This document shows, one piece after another, positions 9,985-20,453 of a DNA stretch of 64,000 nucleotides. The stretch is from Ceriagrion tenellum. Lineage: Eukaryota; Arthropoda; Insecta; Odonata; Coenagrionidae. The notes beneath the pieces are model-generated. The model saw nothing but the letters and a program-made list of their open reading frames with translations. It had not been told where the DNA came from and did no database searches. Positions within the stretch are counted from its first letter, which is position 1. Every line of letters starts with the position of its first letter. Position numbers and translations under genes: made by a program. The stretch lies in the NCBI GenBank assembly GCA_963169105.1, contig OY720639.1:90130593-90194592 (forward strand), read 5' to 3'.

Positions 9985-11010
9985 CTATCCTAAAAAAGGT
10001 CTACAGTGATCGAGTATGCTACTCGCTACACAGCTAGCTGCCTCGGCCGTGTAATGGACACCAGAACGGTTCAGAGGGGTCCGACACGATCGGATTGCCG
10101 GCCGAAGGTCGACGAAGGAGGCTCCAATGTCCGTGCAGAAGCGACGCAACCTCTGGTTTATGCCCTCCACTCGGCTCCAAACCAGGGGTCCACGATCGAT
10201 CCTCGGGACAAGAGTACAAATTGCAAGCGTCATGTCAACCCCTTCGTCGCGACTTACCCGCTTCACTTCGGAGTCCAGTTCCCTGAAGGAACGCAGGATC
10301 TCCTCGGATCCACGGTCCATGGCGTCGTTAACGCCGACATGGGCCACAATCTGCAGACTTGAGCACTTCGTGCCCCGGACCGCCGCACCAACCGCCTGCG
10401 TCACCTGCGGAACACCGCCACTTGGAATGCACCATGACGTTACACGGTGGCTTATACCCTCATGGCCTGCCCTTTCCCGCAAAGGGACCATAACACGGCG
10501 GACGTTACTACTACCTATCACTACAATCCCCCCCTTCCCACTCTGACGACTCTTCCTAGGTGCCGGTCTCGGAGTAGGAGTAGGCACGTCAGGCACCTCG
10601 GAATTTCCATCCGAAAGCAACTGGTACCTGTTCGAAACGGGAATGGGAGGTGCCAAAGCATCTCCTGAACCACGCTTCAGAGTGACCTTACCTCCACTCC
10701 TCCGAGACACGACCCTCCAGACCTCCTGTTTACGGAGTTGTACTGCCCCTTCATCGGAAGACGGACCTTCAGGCAAACTCTCGATCGTCCAGCCACTGTT
10801 AGCAATCGAGCGAACTCGTGCAGCCCGTAGGGCGCGGCGAACTTTCGAAGAGCGACCCAAATTTCCATCCACCTTCGGGACGCATACCACTCTTTCAACC
10901 TTAGACTGGAGTTCCCGCAGGATTCTCTCCAACTCGGCGATGCGGGCTCGGAGAACCGCACACTCGCCGGCGTTTTTGATCATCCCAACAGGTGACCTAT
11001 TCGAAGACAT
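9985..11010 (-). CDS. LINE-A ORF1: coiled coil plus SGNH esterase
   Basis: A 341-residue intact protein, by analogy with CR1 ORF1 the element's RNA-binding/chaperone and esterase protein. Residues about 17-43 form a short heptad-like coiled coil (LRARIAELERILRELQSKVE). The middle is Arg/Pro-rich with PIPVSNRYQLL at 122-132. The C-terminal half has SGNH-hydrolase blocks: VIGSSNVRR at 164-172 (nucleophile probably S168), HVGVND at 224-229 (N228) and SGVHYT at 316-321 (H319). Esterase-bearing ORF1 proteins are known from CR1-clade LINEs. It stops 143 bp before ORF2. The region is more GC-rich than its surroundings. Confidence 0.88.
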   Translation of the reverse strand: MSSNRSPVGMIKNAGECAVLRARIAELERILRELQSKVERVVCVPKVDGNLGRSSKVRRALRAARVRSIANSGWTIESLPEGPSSDEGAVQLRKQEVWRVVSRRSGGKVTLKRGSGDALAPPIPVSNRYQLLSDGNSEVPDVPTPTPRPAPRKSRQSGKGGIVVIGSSNVRRVMVPLRERAGHEGISHRVTSWCIPSGGVPQVTQAVGAAVRGTKCSSLQIVAHVGVNDAMDRGSEEILRSFRELDSEVKRVSRDEGVDMTLAICTLVPRIDRGPLVWSRVEGINQRLRRFCTDIGASFVDLRPAIRSCRTPLNRSGVHYTAEAASCVASSILDHCRPFLG

Positions 11011-11985
11011 CCTAGCACTACTCGCAATGAACTCCCAAGGAAAAAAGCTTAACTACAAAAAGATGGCTATACTCAAAAGAACTGAGCGATCCTAAGCTCG
11101 GTCACAATGGGCAAAGTAACAACAATACTTCTACGAAATAACTTTAACACAGACCTCACACCTGGCAAAGAGCTAACTAAAATACGAGATAAATAAGAAC
11201 ACAAACTCTCTAGCACAAAAGGTAACTGACTTTCACTTTTAGGACGCTAAAGATAGGGGAGGAAGGACAGGTGATGTCACGCAAGTGAGCTATGAGGGGT
11301 TGAAGCACTGACGAAGCACGCGAGAAAGATCTGTGTTTTTGGATTCAACCTAACTAATTGATATTATATTAAATAAGTGCAAAAGTAGTAATTAAAGAGG
11401 CTTTAACTGGCTATATGTATAAATTAGAATATCAGTCGATGGTTTTACAAACGGTCTTAGGTAAAGGTTTTTTAATAACGTTATATATACTATATAAAAA
11501 AGGGAGATGGAGAGTAAACTATTTAACGACTAGAAAAAAAAAAAAAAAAAAAACTATCAATCAACAAGAAAAGAAATGTAGTTAACTATTCAGTATCAGT
11601 AGACTAGACGTAAAACTAAAAGTTCAAAACAAAAGTTCTAAACTACTAAAGTTAAAACAACTTCACAACTAAAATAAACTAAGAGTTTTCAATAACGATG
11701 ATAAAAAGAATATTATAGACTCAGTAATAAAATATATGTACTTAAGTAAGAGTTAGGTTATAATAAGTTCTATTCTAATAAGATTCTTTTACTACCCGAA
11801 CACCAGAATCATAAGCTAACGATATGCAATAACAATTTACGTACAATAGTATGAAAATATACGTGAGGATAAACAACAGAGATAACAAACTACAAAATGA
11901 AGATATGATAATAATTTGGCTTCTACTTATCACTACCAGCAAGCACTCTCGACAGACACACTCAGCGCACGAACCGGGATAACAC

Positions 11986-12534
11986 GGCAGTGAAGAGATT
12001 CACTCACACACACAACTCACTCTTAACTAACACTAACAGAAGACCTACTATATAACGACCGAATAAGTGAAAAACGATACGATACGTGAATAACTTGGAA
12101 TATATAACTAGGAGAAATAGAATTCACTACGGCTAATATATATATCACTACACTAAGGTTGCAGCTTCAAGGTACTGAGCAGCAGGTGCACAGCGAGCAG
12201 GTAGGCAGCCGGGAACCGGATTAGGGAGCGCTCCGAGAACACGTCCGTACCCTTCAAGAGCAGGCGAGTGAATGACTACAAAATGGCGAATGTAGACTAC
12301 AAAACTATTTTGGAAGAGTTTAAAATTCAAGCAATAAGTGAAAGAAGAATTATGAATGATTTACTTTTCCTGCATATTATTATTTACGTAGGTAATTCAA
12401 CAATTCAATTGCAACAGAGAGGTTATTGTAAAATTGATATTAGCAGGAGTAAGTCGCATTAGTTACAGTTATTGTTATCGACTCTTTATTAAGATTCAAA
12501 GGAGAGTAACTTCAAGTCATCTCCAATAAACTTA
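11986..12534. other. Unassigned stretch, possible extra LINE-A 5' UTR
   Basis: It may contain the outermost part of the LINE-A 5' UTR. The related 5' UTR at 25938 starts at the position corresponding to about 11965. The section at 12160-12270 is GC-richer. No exon is visible. Confidence 0.4.
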
Positions 12535-12615
12535 CACCTTTACACGGCTGGTGACCTAACACCCCCTGCCACACGCCCATGCGGCGGCTCGCAGGGTTTT
12601 ATGTAGATGTAGATG
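12535..12615 (+). mobile_element. LINE-D 3'-end unit (hairpins plus tail only)
   Basis: Only the last about 80 bp of a third LINE subfamily: hairpin GGTGACCTAACACC, then CCCTGC...GCAGGG around CGCCCATGCGGCG, then GATGTAGATG. It abuts the LINE-B fragment at 12616. Similar units lie at 17696 and 54236. Confidence 0.7.
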
Positions 12616-13332
12616 AGGTATATATCTGCTGACAAGTGACCGTGTAATTTGGAGGAACTCTTTCCATGTATTGTCTGTATCGCTATTTTTTCTAATATTC
12701 TCGAATTTTTCAAAAGATGTCTTTAAGTCAAGCCTAAATCCGTTAAAATCTACTTTACTAAAAAGGTAAATCTTTCTTTTTAATTTAAAATTTTTTTCAG
12801 TGTTGAGGGAAAATTTTACGTATACTACCTTGTGGTCGCTTATTACATCGACATTTTCAACTTTAATTACTTTTTCAGGGATGTTTGTGGCAAGTAAATC
12901 TAGAACATTTTCCCCTCTATTAGGCAAATTTACTATTTGATGTAGTGCGTGTGATGCGAACAGGTTAAGCAATGACTCGCAGATTTCTTTGTCCCTGCCT
13001 CCAGACTTATGACTGCATGTTTTCCAATCTATCGATGGTGTATTGAAATCTCCACCTACAATTATCTGTCGTTCGTTACTATGGGAATTAATGGACCTGA
13101 TCTGTTTCTCGAGTTCTAATACTGAGTGTACATCGGAATGGGGTGGTCTATAGTAGGCACAAACATATATTACTTTCGAATTAGCACATTGAATGGAACA
13201 CCATACACTTTCTATTATATTATGGGGAATCACTTCTATTTTGCTGACTATTGTGTTCTTAACTGCGATAAATACCCCCCCTCCCAGTCGACTCTCTCTA
13301 TCTCTCCTGTATACCCTAAAATTTACAGGAAG
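12616..13332 (-). mobile_element. LINE-B endonuclease-domain fragment
   Basis: The minus strand encodes the LINE-B ORF2 APE region (YYRPPHSD, GGDFNTPSIDW, SDHKVVYVKFSL) up to about RSLVSRYIP. Both ends are truncated, with no RT and no tail of its own. SDHK and GGDFN are intact, but the fragment is isolated. Confidence 0.8.
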
Positions 13333-13518
13333 TGGATAATACTCTGTACTTTACTGGATAATATTCTGTGGAAAAGTACGAAATTGTATTCTCTAAGTAA
13401 GGATACTATTAACTTCCACAAAGTGAAACCTGAAACTGTAGAGCGTATTGTTATTAATACTATTATTATGTAAGTTTTTGTAATATTCCGCCAGCCTTAA
13501 CTGTTTTACTTTATTTAA

Positions 13519-13761
13519 CCCTTTCCGATCCTGTGATTCCAAATGGAATCATATCTCTTTCCTGCATCGAGTGTCGACTTTTTCTAATGACTTTCATTTA
13601 TACATACATTCATTTATTATCACCACATACTTTCACCATACGTTGACTACATCATCTTCTACATGAAATACATATGAAAAAATCGACGCACGACGCAGGA
13701 AAGCTACGTGATTCCAGTTGGAATCACATTTGGACCGGACTCAAATTTGGACGGGAAAGGG
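13519..13761. mobile_element. piggyBac-type MITE, 243 bp, TTAA target site
   Basis: TTAA stands at both borders (13515-13518 and 13762-13765). The element begins CCCTTTCC and ends GGAAAGGG. Subterminal inverted copies of TGTGATTCCA(N)2TGGAATCA and TTTCCTGC..CGA make the inverted ends about 70-90 bp long, the right one with a small insertion. TTAA duplication with CCC/GGG ends is the signature of piggyBac elements. At 243 bp it is non-coding and non-autonomous. Confidence 0.8.
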
Positions 13762-13765
13762 TTAA

Positions 13766-14207
13766 GAATTTAACTGTGCATGAGTTTACCCTATTATTAT
13801 GTTTATCATGCTGGGTGAACAATAAACTTATTGAATAAAAAAATGAATAGCTGGTAAGGTTTTTCTGGATCCCTCGCAAAATTAGTGCATCAGTTCGTAA
13901 GAGACAAAGAAAATCAGAGCCGTGAAAGATGGTGAATAGGCCACGCCTACCTTAAAGTTTTTAGCATTGACCACAATACAAAAGTGCCCTGTCCAGCTAC
14001 CTTAATGATCGCTACTATTATATTCCCTTATTGCCTCACAATCGTCACCAAATGGAAAGGATGGTCAAGGTGAAGATCGAACAGGCAATCTATCCCAATC
14101 AGTACACATGACACCAGTCCTCTAAGGGATGGTGCTGACCTTTCTTAACATATAGGTCGCAGTCTCTCATTCCGGAAATATACAGTCTCTTATTCAGGAA
14201 ACATGCA
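13766..14207. other. EST1 intron, unassigned part
   Basis: No recognisable element or exon. A small LINE-A start is unclear near 14190-14207. Confidence 0.4.
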
Positions 14208-14930
14208 TTCAAGCATACAGGAAACTAGGCTTTATCAAGAGAATACTTGGAAAATGTGATGAGAAAGTGAAAGAACGTTGTTATTTTTCTATCGTTAGGA
14301 CTCATCTGCAATATGCTGAAAGTATATGGGATCCATACGAAGCGGGGTTGATATCGGAATTGGATCGCGTGCAGCAAAGAGGAGCTAGGTTTGTGAAACG
14401 ATGCTACGATAAGTTGGCTAGTGTGTCTGAAATGTTAGAAGAATTAGGATGGGAATCGCTATCTCAGCGTAGATTAAATTATAGGCTTAACCTCCTAAAT
14501 AAATTTCAGGAAAATCATTTTACTGACGACGTAAAAAACATACTATTAACCCCCTCGTACTACGGCAGATTAGATCGGGCCAATAAAATTAGAGAGCTAG
14601 ATTGTAGAACCGATAGGTATAAAATGTCATTTTTTCCGCGTACCATTCGGGACCATAACAACTGTGATCGTCGTCATGAATAGTTTGAATAGTGACAATA
14701 GGCAGACAGTAGATCTATCTCTTTATATTCTCTACGTTCTTATTTATGCATGATGTAAATATTGATGTTCTTCTTTATGCATGATATTATGAATCTATAG
14801 TAGTAGTCTTTGTATCTCTTACATGTTGGCACGACTGACTGTTCCTTGGTTAGTAGATTTTTAATTGGCACGTTTTATGTGTGGTACGCTGATTTCAATG
14901 TAATTTCGGTGATCTACCGTATAATTCCTC
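14208..14930 (+). mobile_element. LINE-A 3' fragment (ORF2 C-terminus)
   Basis: 5'-truncated LINE-A with the last about 140 ORF2 codons (14267-14683) and most of the 3' UTR. It decays before the hairpins and lacks a tail. Several substitutions (HLQYAES, SEMLEE) show it is older than neighbouring copies. Confidence 0.8.
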
Positions 14931-14950
14931 CATACCTACAATATCCACAA

Positions 14951-16699
14951 GATAGTTAAAGCTAATTTTTCCGTGAGCATGATCAAGAAACATCATCCAC
15001 AAAGAAAAATCTACTTGTTTAATAAGGCTGACTACGAAGGCATGAAACGAGAGTTGCAAAAGTCATTTACTAATTTTAAAAAAATAAGTATCAACAGTAA
15101 CACTGAAGTTTTGTGGAACACTTTCCTCAACGTTACACGATCAGTAGTTAGCAAATACATACCAAGTAAATGGAAAAGAGCCAATGCAGAGCCTAGGTGG
15201 TATAACGCGGAGGTTAGAAAAACATTAAAGCACCAGAGAACATGTCATGCTAGGTTAAAAAGGGCAAAAATTAACAAATCCTCCGAAGAACTATACACAG
15301 TCACCGAAAATTACAAAATATCTAAACTCTTAGCAAAAAAAGCGTGCCGAAGGGCGTTAGCTGATTTCAAAAGTAAATTACTGGGAGAACAATTGAACGA
15401 TAATCCCAAGGCATTTTGGTCGTATGTTAGGGACACTCAAGGAAATAAATCAACAGTACACACGCTTAAGAATATCAAAGGGGAAAAGATAACCAACAGT
15501 CTACAAAGAGCCAATTCGTTAAACTCATTCTTCAAAAGCATTTTCAGTACTTATACACCACATCTTTTCGATCCGCAGCCAGTTCGTTCCCAAACATGTA
15601 TGCCTGAAATTATTATAAATTGTCGCGGCATAGAACAGCAGCTAAAAAATATTAACCCCAACAAATCCCCCGGTCCAGATCAAATACCTGCTCGCGTATA
15701 TAAAACATTGGCATCAGACATAGTGCCTTACTTAGAATTAATATTTACCAAATCTTTATCACGTAGTGCCTAAGGACTGGAGAGTAGCAAATGTCACACC
15801 TATATTCAAAATCGGCGACAGGGAAGACCCTAGTAACTATAGGCCTATTTCTCTCACATCCATTTCCTGAAAGGTATGTGAACACATAATCGCAAGCTCC
15901 ATTATGAGTCATTTAGATAGGGAGGAATTATTAATAAATAAACAACACGGATTTCGAAAGGGTAGATCTTGCGAAACCCAATTGGCCCTCTTCGTTCATG
16001 ACATCTTGCTCTCGGGTGAAAATAACGTTCAAGTTGACGCGATATTCCTCGATTTTAAGAAAGCTTTCGATAAGGTACCTCACGTTAAGTTGCTCTCAAA
16101 ACTAGAAGCATATGGAATAGATAATAACATTATTAGTTGGATTAATCAATTCTTACATGGGCGGGAACAAAGGGTTGTCATAGACGGTATCATGTCAAAC
16201 ACAGTTAGCGTTACATCGGGTGTTCCTCAGGGAAGTGTCATTGGTCCACTTTTATTTCTCTTGTACATAAATAATATTAGCAACTAATATTAGCACTTGT
16301 ACTAACTGTTATTAGCAATTAATATTATTATTATTCGGGACCATAACAGCTGTGATCGTCGTCATGAATAGTTCGAGTATTGACATAGGCAGGCAGTAAA
16401 TCTTTCTCATTATATATTCTGCTCTCTTATTTAGGCATGATGTAAATATTGGTGTTCTTATTTATGCATGATATTTTGAATCTGTAGTAGTAGTCTTTGT
16501 ATCCCTTGCATGTTGGAACGATTGAAGATTGAATGTTTGTTGGGTATTAGATTTTTAATTGGCGCTTTGCATGTGTGGTGCGCGGGTTTTAGTGTAATGT
16601 CGGTGTTTTACCCTATCATTCATGCATGCCTGGTGCGAAAGCACCCCCTGCCACACACCCTTTGGGTGGCTTGCAGGGTATGACGTAGATGTAGATGTA
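14951..16699 (+). mobile_element. LINE-A fragment with large internal deletion
   Basis: It starts at the end of the endonuclease (ANFSVSMIKKH region) and runs through the linker and RT to LLYINNISN (16285). It then jumps over about 0.9 kb, including FADD, to the RDHNSC C-terminus at 16333, followed by the 3' UTR, hairpins and tail (16684-16699). A 47 bp TAATATTA-rich filler lies at the deletion. The frame is also broken near 15755. Dead copy. Confidence 0.85.
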
Positions 16700-16770
16700 C
16701 CTGGTGTAGAAGCACCCCCTGCCACACGCCCTTTGGGTGGCTCGCAAGATAAGACGTAGATGTAGAGGTA
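16700..16770 (+). mobile_element. 71 bp LINE-A-like 3'-end unit in tandem with a LINE-A tail
   Basis: Directly after the GATGTA tail of the preceding LINE-A comes a second, diverged double hairpin (CCTGGTGTAGAAGCACC, CCACACGCCCTTTGGGTGG) with its own tail. It is a tail-only insertion at another LINE's tail, or a tandem duplication. It ends 72 bp before the EST1 exon. Confidence 0.65.
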
Positions 16771-16842
16771 GTCTCTCATACCAGCGGTGTCCATTCTGGC
16801 TATGTATTTCCGAAGTAATTAACATTGTATTTTTTCCCACAG

Positions 16843-16975
16843 GAGCTGTCCACCATGACGACCTCACCTACCTCTTTTACCGGAGGGCCGTGTCTCCTTT
16901 ACTCAACGACAGTTCCTATGAAACCACCTTGTCTAAGAAGCTTGTCCGAATGTTCTACAATTTTGCAGTTACAGG
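16843..16975 (+). CDS. EST1 carboxylesterase, penultimate exon with catalytic His
   Basis: Acceptor TTTTTTCCCACAG, donor GTATGT. Together with the last base of exon 5007-5157 it reads GAVHHDDLTYLF, the conserved block around the charge-relay His of carboxylesterases (usually G..H.D.L.YLF). It ends at LVRMFYNFAVTG, matching the family's M...W..FA..G before the final exon. It enters in phase 1 and leaves in phase 2, both compatible with its neighbours. The conserved His-Asp pair argues for an active enzyme. Confidence 0.88.
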
Positions 16976-17107
16976 GTATGTATATATGTATACAAAATAC
17001 CCTCATGGGAACCAATGGAACCATGGAAACCATGGGAACCTCAAGACTAGGTGTAAATCAATGGTAAATTAATACAAATTAACTCTTACGACGCACCCAT
17101 AATAAAC
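16976..17107. other. EST1 intron start, short direct repeats
   Basis: Near 17007-17040 there are imperfect tandem GGAACCATGGAA/GGGAACC units. Nothing else is recognisable. Confidence 0.4.
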
Positions 17108-17692
17108 TTACATACATACATACCAATCACGCCGTTCCCTTCCGGCGTAGGCAGAGTCACTAAGTTTCACTCATAAATATGTATTTGTACACCCAACTCT
17201 GCTAAAATAATTACCTCCATATTGACCTATCCTTGCAAACATCATTTGCCTCATTTACTCCCATACACTGCTACATACACGACCTCCTGTTTTTAACACT
17301 ACGAATAACCCTTGTCCTAAGATTTTCCTCAACCACATGCAACCACAACTTTCTCGGCCTACCTCTATCTCTCGCACCGTTCATTTTACTCATATATATC
17401 TGTTTCGTTCTTCGACTCTCATCCATTCTCTCAGCATGGCCAAGCCAACGAAGCACACTCCTTTCATGCACTGCCATTACTGGAGCATCTAACCCACATT
17501 CATTTATTACCCACTCCTGACCCTATCCATCCTACTTTTTCCGCAAACACTCCTCAGATAGCTCATACCCATGGAATTAAGTCTACTCTTATGTCTATCC
17601 TGACATACCCATGTTTCACTACCATACAACAAAGTGGGTTGAATTACACTTTTATACACCGCGATTCCATAATACACTTCACCTACCAAAAT
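17108..17692 (-). mobile_element. RTE-like LINE-C 3' end
   Basis: The minus strand encodes SVIQPTLLYGSETW, RHKSRLNSMGMSYLRSVCGKS, RWLGHAERMDESR and GRPRKLWLHVVEENL in pieces separated by frameshifts, followed by the family's 3' UTR and a CATA-type tail at about 17110. It is longer than the copy at 2782. Non-functional. Confidence 0.75.
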
Positions 17693-17695
17693 TTT

Positions 17696-17768
17696 TTACA
17701 CGGCTGGTGTCCTAACACCCCTGCCATATGCCCATGCGGCGGCTGGCAGAGTAGTACACCAATGTAGA
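17696..17768 (+). mobile_element. LINE-D 3'-end unit (degraded)
   Basis: Hairpin GGTGTCCTAACACC followed by a degraded CCCTGCC...GGCAGAG stem and an eroded tail (CACCAATGTAGA). Only about 70 bp are present. Confidence 0.6.
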
Positions 17769-18159
17769 AATTGTGAGTGAACGACTAACGAATTTAACGC
17801 CATTTCATGGTTAAATGTCTATCATATTCAAATCAGTAAAAATTATTCATGGGTGTATTCCAAAATCCATTAAGAAGGAAACCACTTAGTGCCTGCATGA
17901 ACTATTAGGTGGAAATTAGGTGAAAGAACGCTTTCGCTTCTTTCTGAAAAGAGAGATCTAAACCTTTTCAATAGTAATGTGATGCCAGGAAATGTTGGTG
18001 TAGGTCACGGGAAATAACTTCAAGTAACTCATTCATCAATATATGTTAAATCCAAAGTTTGGTTGACTTCAGTCCTTCAACATTCTCTATTTAATGTTAT
18101 TTTCCTCAATCCCTGGTAGCTTTCCTTAGATAATTTTATCTTTGGTCTGGGCATTATGG
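17769..18159. other. EST1 intron, unassigned part
   Basis: There is a weak suggestion of an old CR1-like ORF2 segment near 17920-17970, but I cannot support it. No exon. Confidence 0.4.
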
Positions 18160-19184
18160 TCTCTTCATAAATGACTTGAATACAGCAGTAAAAAATAGCA
18201 AGCTCCGTCTTATTGCCGATGATGTAGTAATGTATAAGGAAATAAGAAATGAAGAGGGCATCCAATCTTTAGCTAAGGACTTAGATGCGATTGATGATTG
18301 GTGTGATAGTTGGCAGCTAGCATTAAATTTGAAGAAATGCGTGATAATAAAATTGTGAAAAAGAATGGCTTTCCCCGGTATAATTATTGCATCAAAAATA
18401 ATAAAATATCTAACGTAGATTCAATTAAATACTAAGGCGTCACCATCACTGAAGACATGTCATGGAGGAAACACATCAGGAAAATAACTAGTGTAGCAAA
18501 CCGTAGATTAGGATTCGTAAAAAGGGTTCTAGCAAATGCGATGAGAGAGTCCGAGAAAGAAGCTATTTTACACTTGTCAGGCCTCATTTAGAATATGCCG
18601 CTAGTATATGGGATCCGTACGAGGAAGGTATGATAAAAGAATTAGAGCGCGTGCAAAGGAGATCTGCTAGGTTTGTTAAATGTCGTTATGATAATTGTAT
18701 TAGTGTTACGAGTTTAATAGAAGAACTAGGATGGGAATTATTATCAGAACGCAGGTTAAAATTTAGGTTAAACCTTCTAAGTAAATTCGAAACCGATTTG
18801 TTCACAGATGACGTTAGATATATATTGAAAACCCCTGCCTATTATGCTAGGTTTGATCATATTAACAAGATTAGAGAGATAGATTGTCGTACCGATAGAT
18901 TTAAAATGTCATTTTTCCCTCGTATTATAAGAGAGAACAATAGGCAGCGTAGCAAAGGGATAGGTAATTTAAAAATATAGTTAGAGTAGTCCGTAGTGCA
19001 TGATGCATGTAATAAAAACCAATAATCCCTTCCTTATTATGTAGATACTAACCATCTAGCTCCATGTGACCCTATTATCTACCATACCCTTAAATATCCT
19101 ACTTGCATGTCAATAGTGCATGTTTGGTGATCTTCACCCCCTGCCACACACCCTCGAGGTGGCTCGCAGGGTATCACGTAGATT
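18160..19184 (+). mobile_element. LINE-B 3' fragment
   Basis: Starts at the NDLN/FADD region (here IADDVV, a Phe-to-Ile change) with several stops and frameshifts. The last about 110 ORF2 codons are open (18630-18980). The 3' UTR is a distinct LINE-B variant (ACTAACCATCTAGCTCC), with hairpin and a short tail. Dead copy. Confidence 0.8.
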
Positions 19185-19323
19185 ACTATTATCTAGCATA
19201 TCTCCCTTAAATATCCTACTTGCATGGCAATAGTGCATGTTTGGTGATCTTCACCCCCTGCCACACCCCCTTTGGGTGGCTTGCAGGGTATGACGTAGAT
19301 GAGATGTAGATGTAGATGTAGAT
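19185..19323 (+). mobile_element. Chimeric LINE 3' end (B-type 5' half, A-type tail)
   Basis: The first half is LINE-B 3' UTR (GCATGGCAATAGTGCATG, GGTGATCTTCACC). From the second hairpin on it reads like LINE-A (CCCTTTGGGTGGCTTGCAGGG, TATGACGTAGATG). It sits directly on the preceding LINE-B tail. Confidence 0.65.
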
Positions 19324-19604
19324 GTACCCGAGTTTGTAGACAGAAGATGTTACAATGGAAATTTGTTGGTATTATTGTTTACTGCCATTAGTAAATTTGT
19401 ATCAATTCATCCCACGGGAGTGCAGCTGTACTGCGTATTTGGAGCTTTGGGTAAGCTTCATACCATTCCCAGGAAAATGACGCCCTAAAGGAAAGTTAGG
19501 GGACGACGCGACAGTCCCCTGGGTAACGACTATGAATGCTATTTCTGAGCCAAGGGGTTCCTCCACGCCTGGGAGATACCCAAGTAACGACTATAAATAC
19601 GGAC
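19324..19604. other. EST1 intron, unassigned part
   Basis: Moderately GC-rich stretch (19480-19590) with no recognised element. GTAACGACTAT is repeated at 19522 and 19573. Confidence 0.35.
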
Positions 19605-20453
19605 CTATAGTTAGAGTACTCTGTAGTGCATAATGCATGTAATAACAACCAATAATCCCTTACTTTTTATGTAGATACTAACCATCTAGCTCCATGTGAC
19701 CCTATTATCTAGCATATCTCCCTTAAATATCCTACTTGCATGGCAATAGTGCATGTTTGGTGAACTTCACCCCCTGCCACACACCCTCGTGGTGGCTCGT
19801 AGGGTATCATCTACATCTACATCTACGTAATACCCTGCGAGCCACCACGAGGGTGTGTGGCAGGGGGTGAAGATCACCAAACATGCACTATTGCCATGTA
19901 AGTAGGGTATATAATGTAGACATGCTAGAAAATAGGGTCATAGTTTATTAGTTACTACAGTAGATTATTAGTAATTGCAAGTAATTGCAGTAGTTATTAC
20001 AATAGAATATTAGTTACTACGGTATAGTACAGGTTAAAATCTGCATAATAAGGAAGGATTATTCGTAGTTATTACATGCATCATGCACTACAGACTATTC
20101 TAACTATGTTTCACCTACCTATCCCTTTTGCTACGTTGCCTATTGTTCTCTCTTATGGTACGCGGGAAAAATGACATTTTAAATCTATCGGTACGGCAAT
20201 CTATCTCTCTAATCTTGTTAATATGGTCAAACCTAGCATAATACGCAGGGGTTCTTAATATATATCTAACGTCATCTGTGAACAAATCGGTTTCGAATTT
20301 ACTTAAAAGGTTTAACCTAAATTTTAACCTGCGTTCTGATAGTAATTCCCATCCTAGTTCTTCTATTAAACTCGTAACACTAATACAATTATCATAACGA
20401 CATTTAACAAACCTAGCAGATCTTCTTTGAACGCGCTCTAATTCTTTTATCAT

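Larger units (their letters stand above)
6676..11985 (-). mobile_element. Full-length LINE-A (CR1-like) with intact ORF1 and ORF2
   Basis: Read on the minus strand: a 5' UTR of about 1 kb (11011 to about 11985, possibly reaching 12.35 kb), ORF1 (11010-9985), a 143 bp spacer, ORF2 (9841-7013), a 3' UTR of about 0.3 kb, two hairpins and a TACATC tail at 6676. A run of about 20 A lies at 11530-11550. Both reading frames are uninterrupted, which is unusual here, where almost every other copy is broken. The left flank AATTATG recurs near 12344, so a 5' end near 12.34 kb is possible but weak. CR1-type assignment rests on an esterase ORF1, an APE-RT ORF2 and a short-repeat tail instead of poly(A). 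Confidence 0.85.

Noticed and set aside
10006..11095. Several plus-strand open frames (for example 10006-10362, 10127-10546, 10643-11095)
   Set aside because: They are antisense shadows of LINE-A ORF1; that GC-richer region leaves long frames open on the other strand.
12148..12462. Short frames at 12148-12330 and 12268-12462
   Set aside because: No recognisable protein, and they overlap the uncertain LINE-A 5' end.
16555..16867. Frames full of TSTSTSYPASHPKG or YIYIYVIPCKPPKG
   Set aside because: They are read-through of the LINE 3' hairpin and GATGTA tail, which is open in several frames and recurs at every copy.
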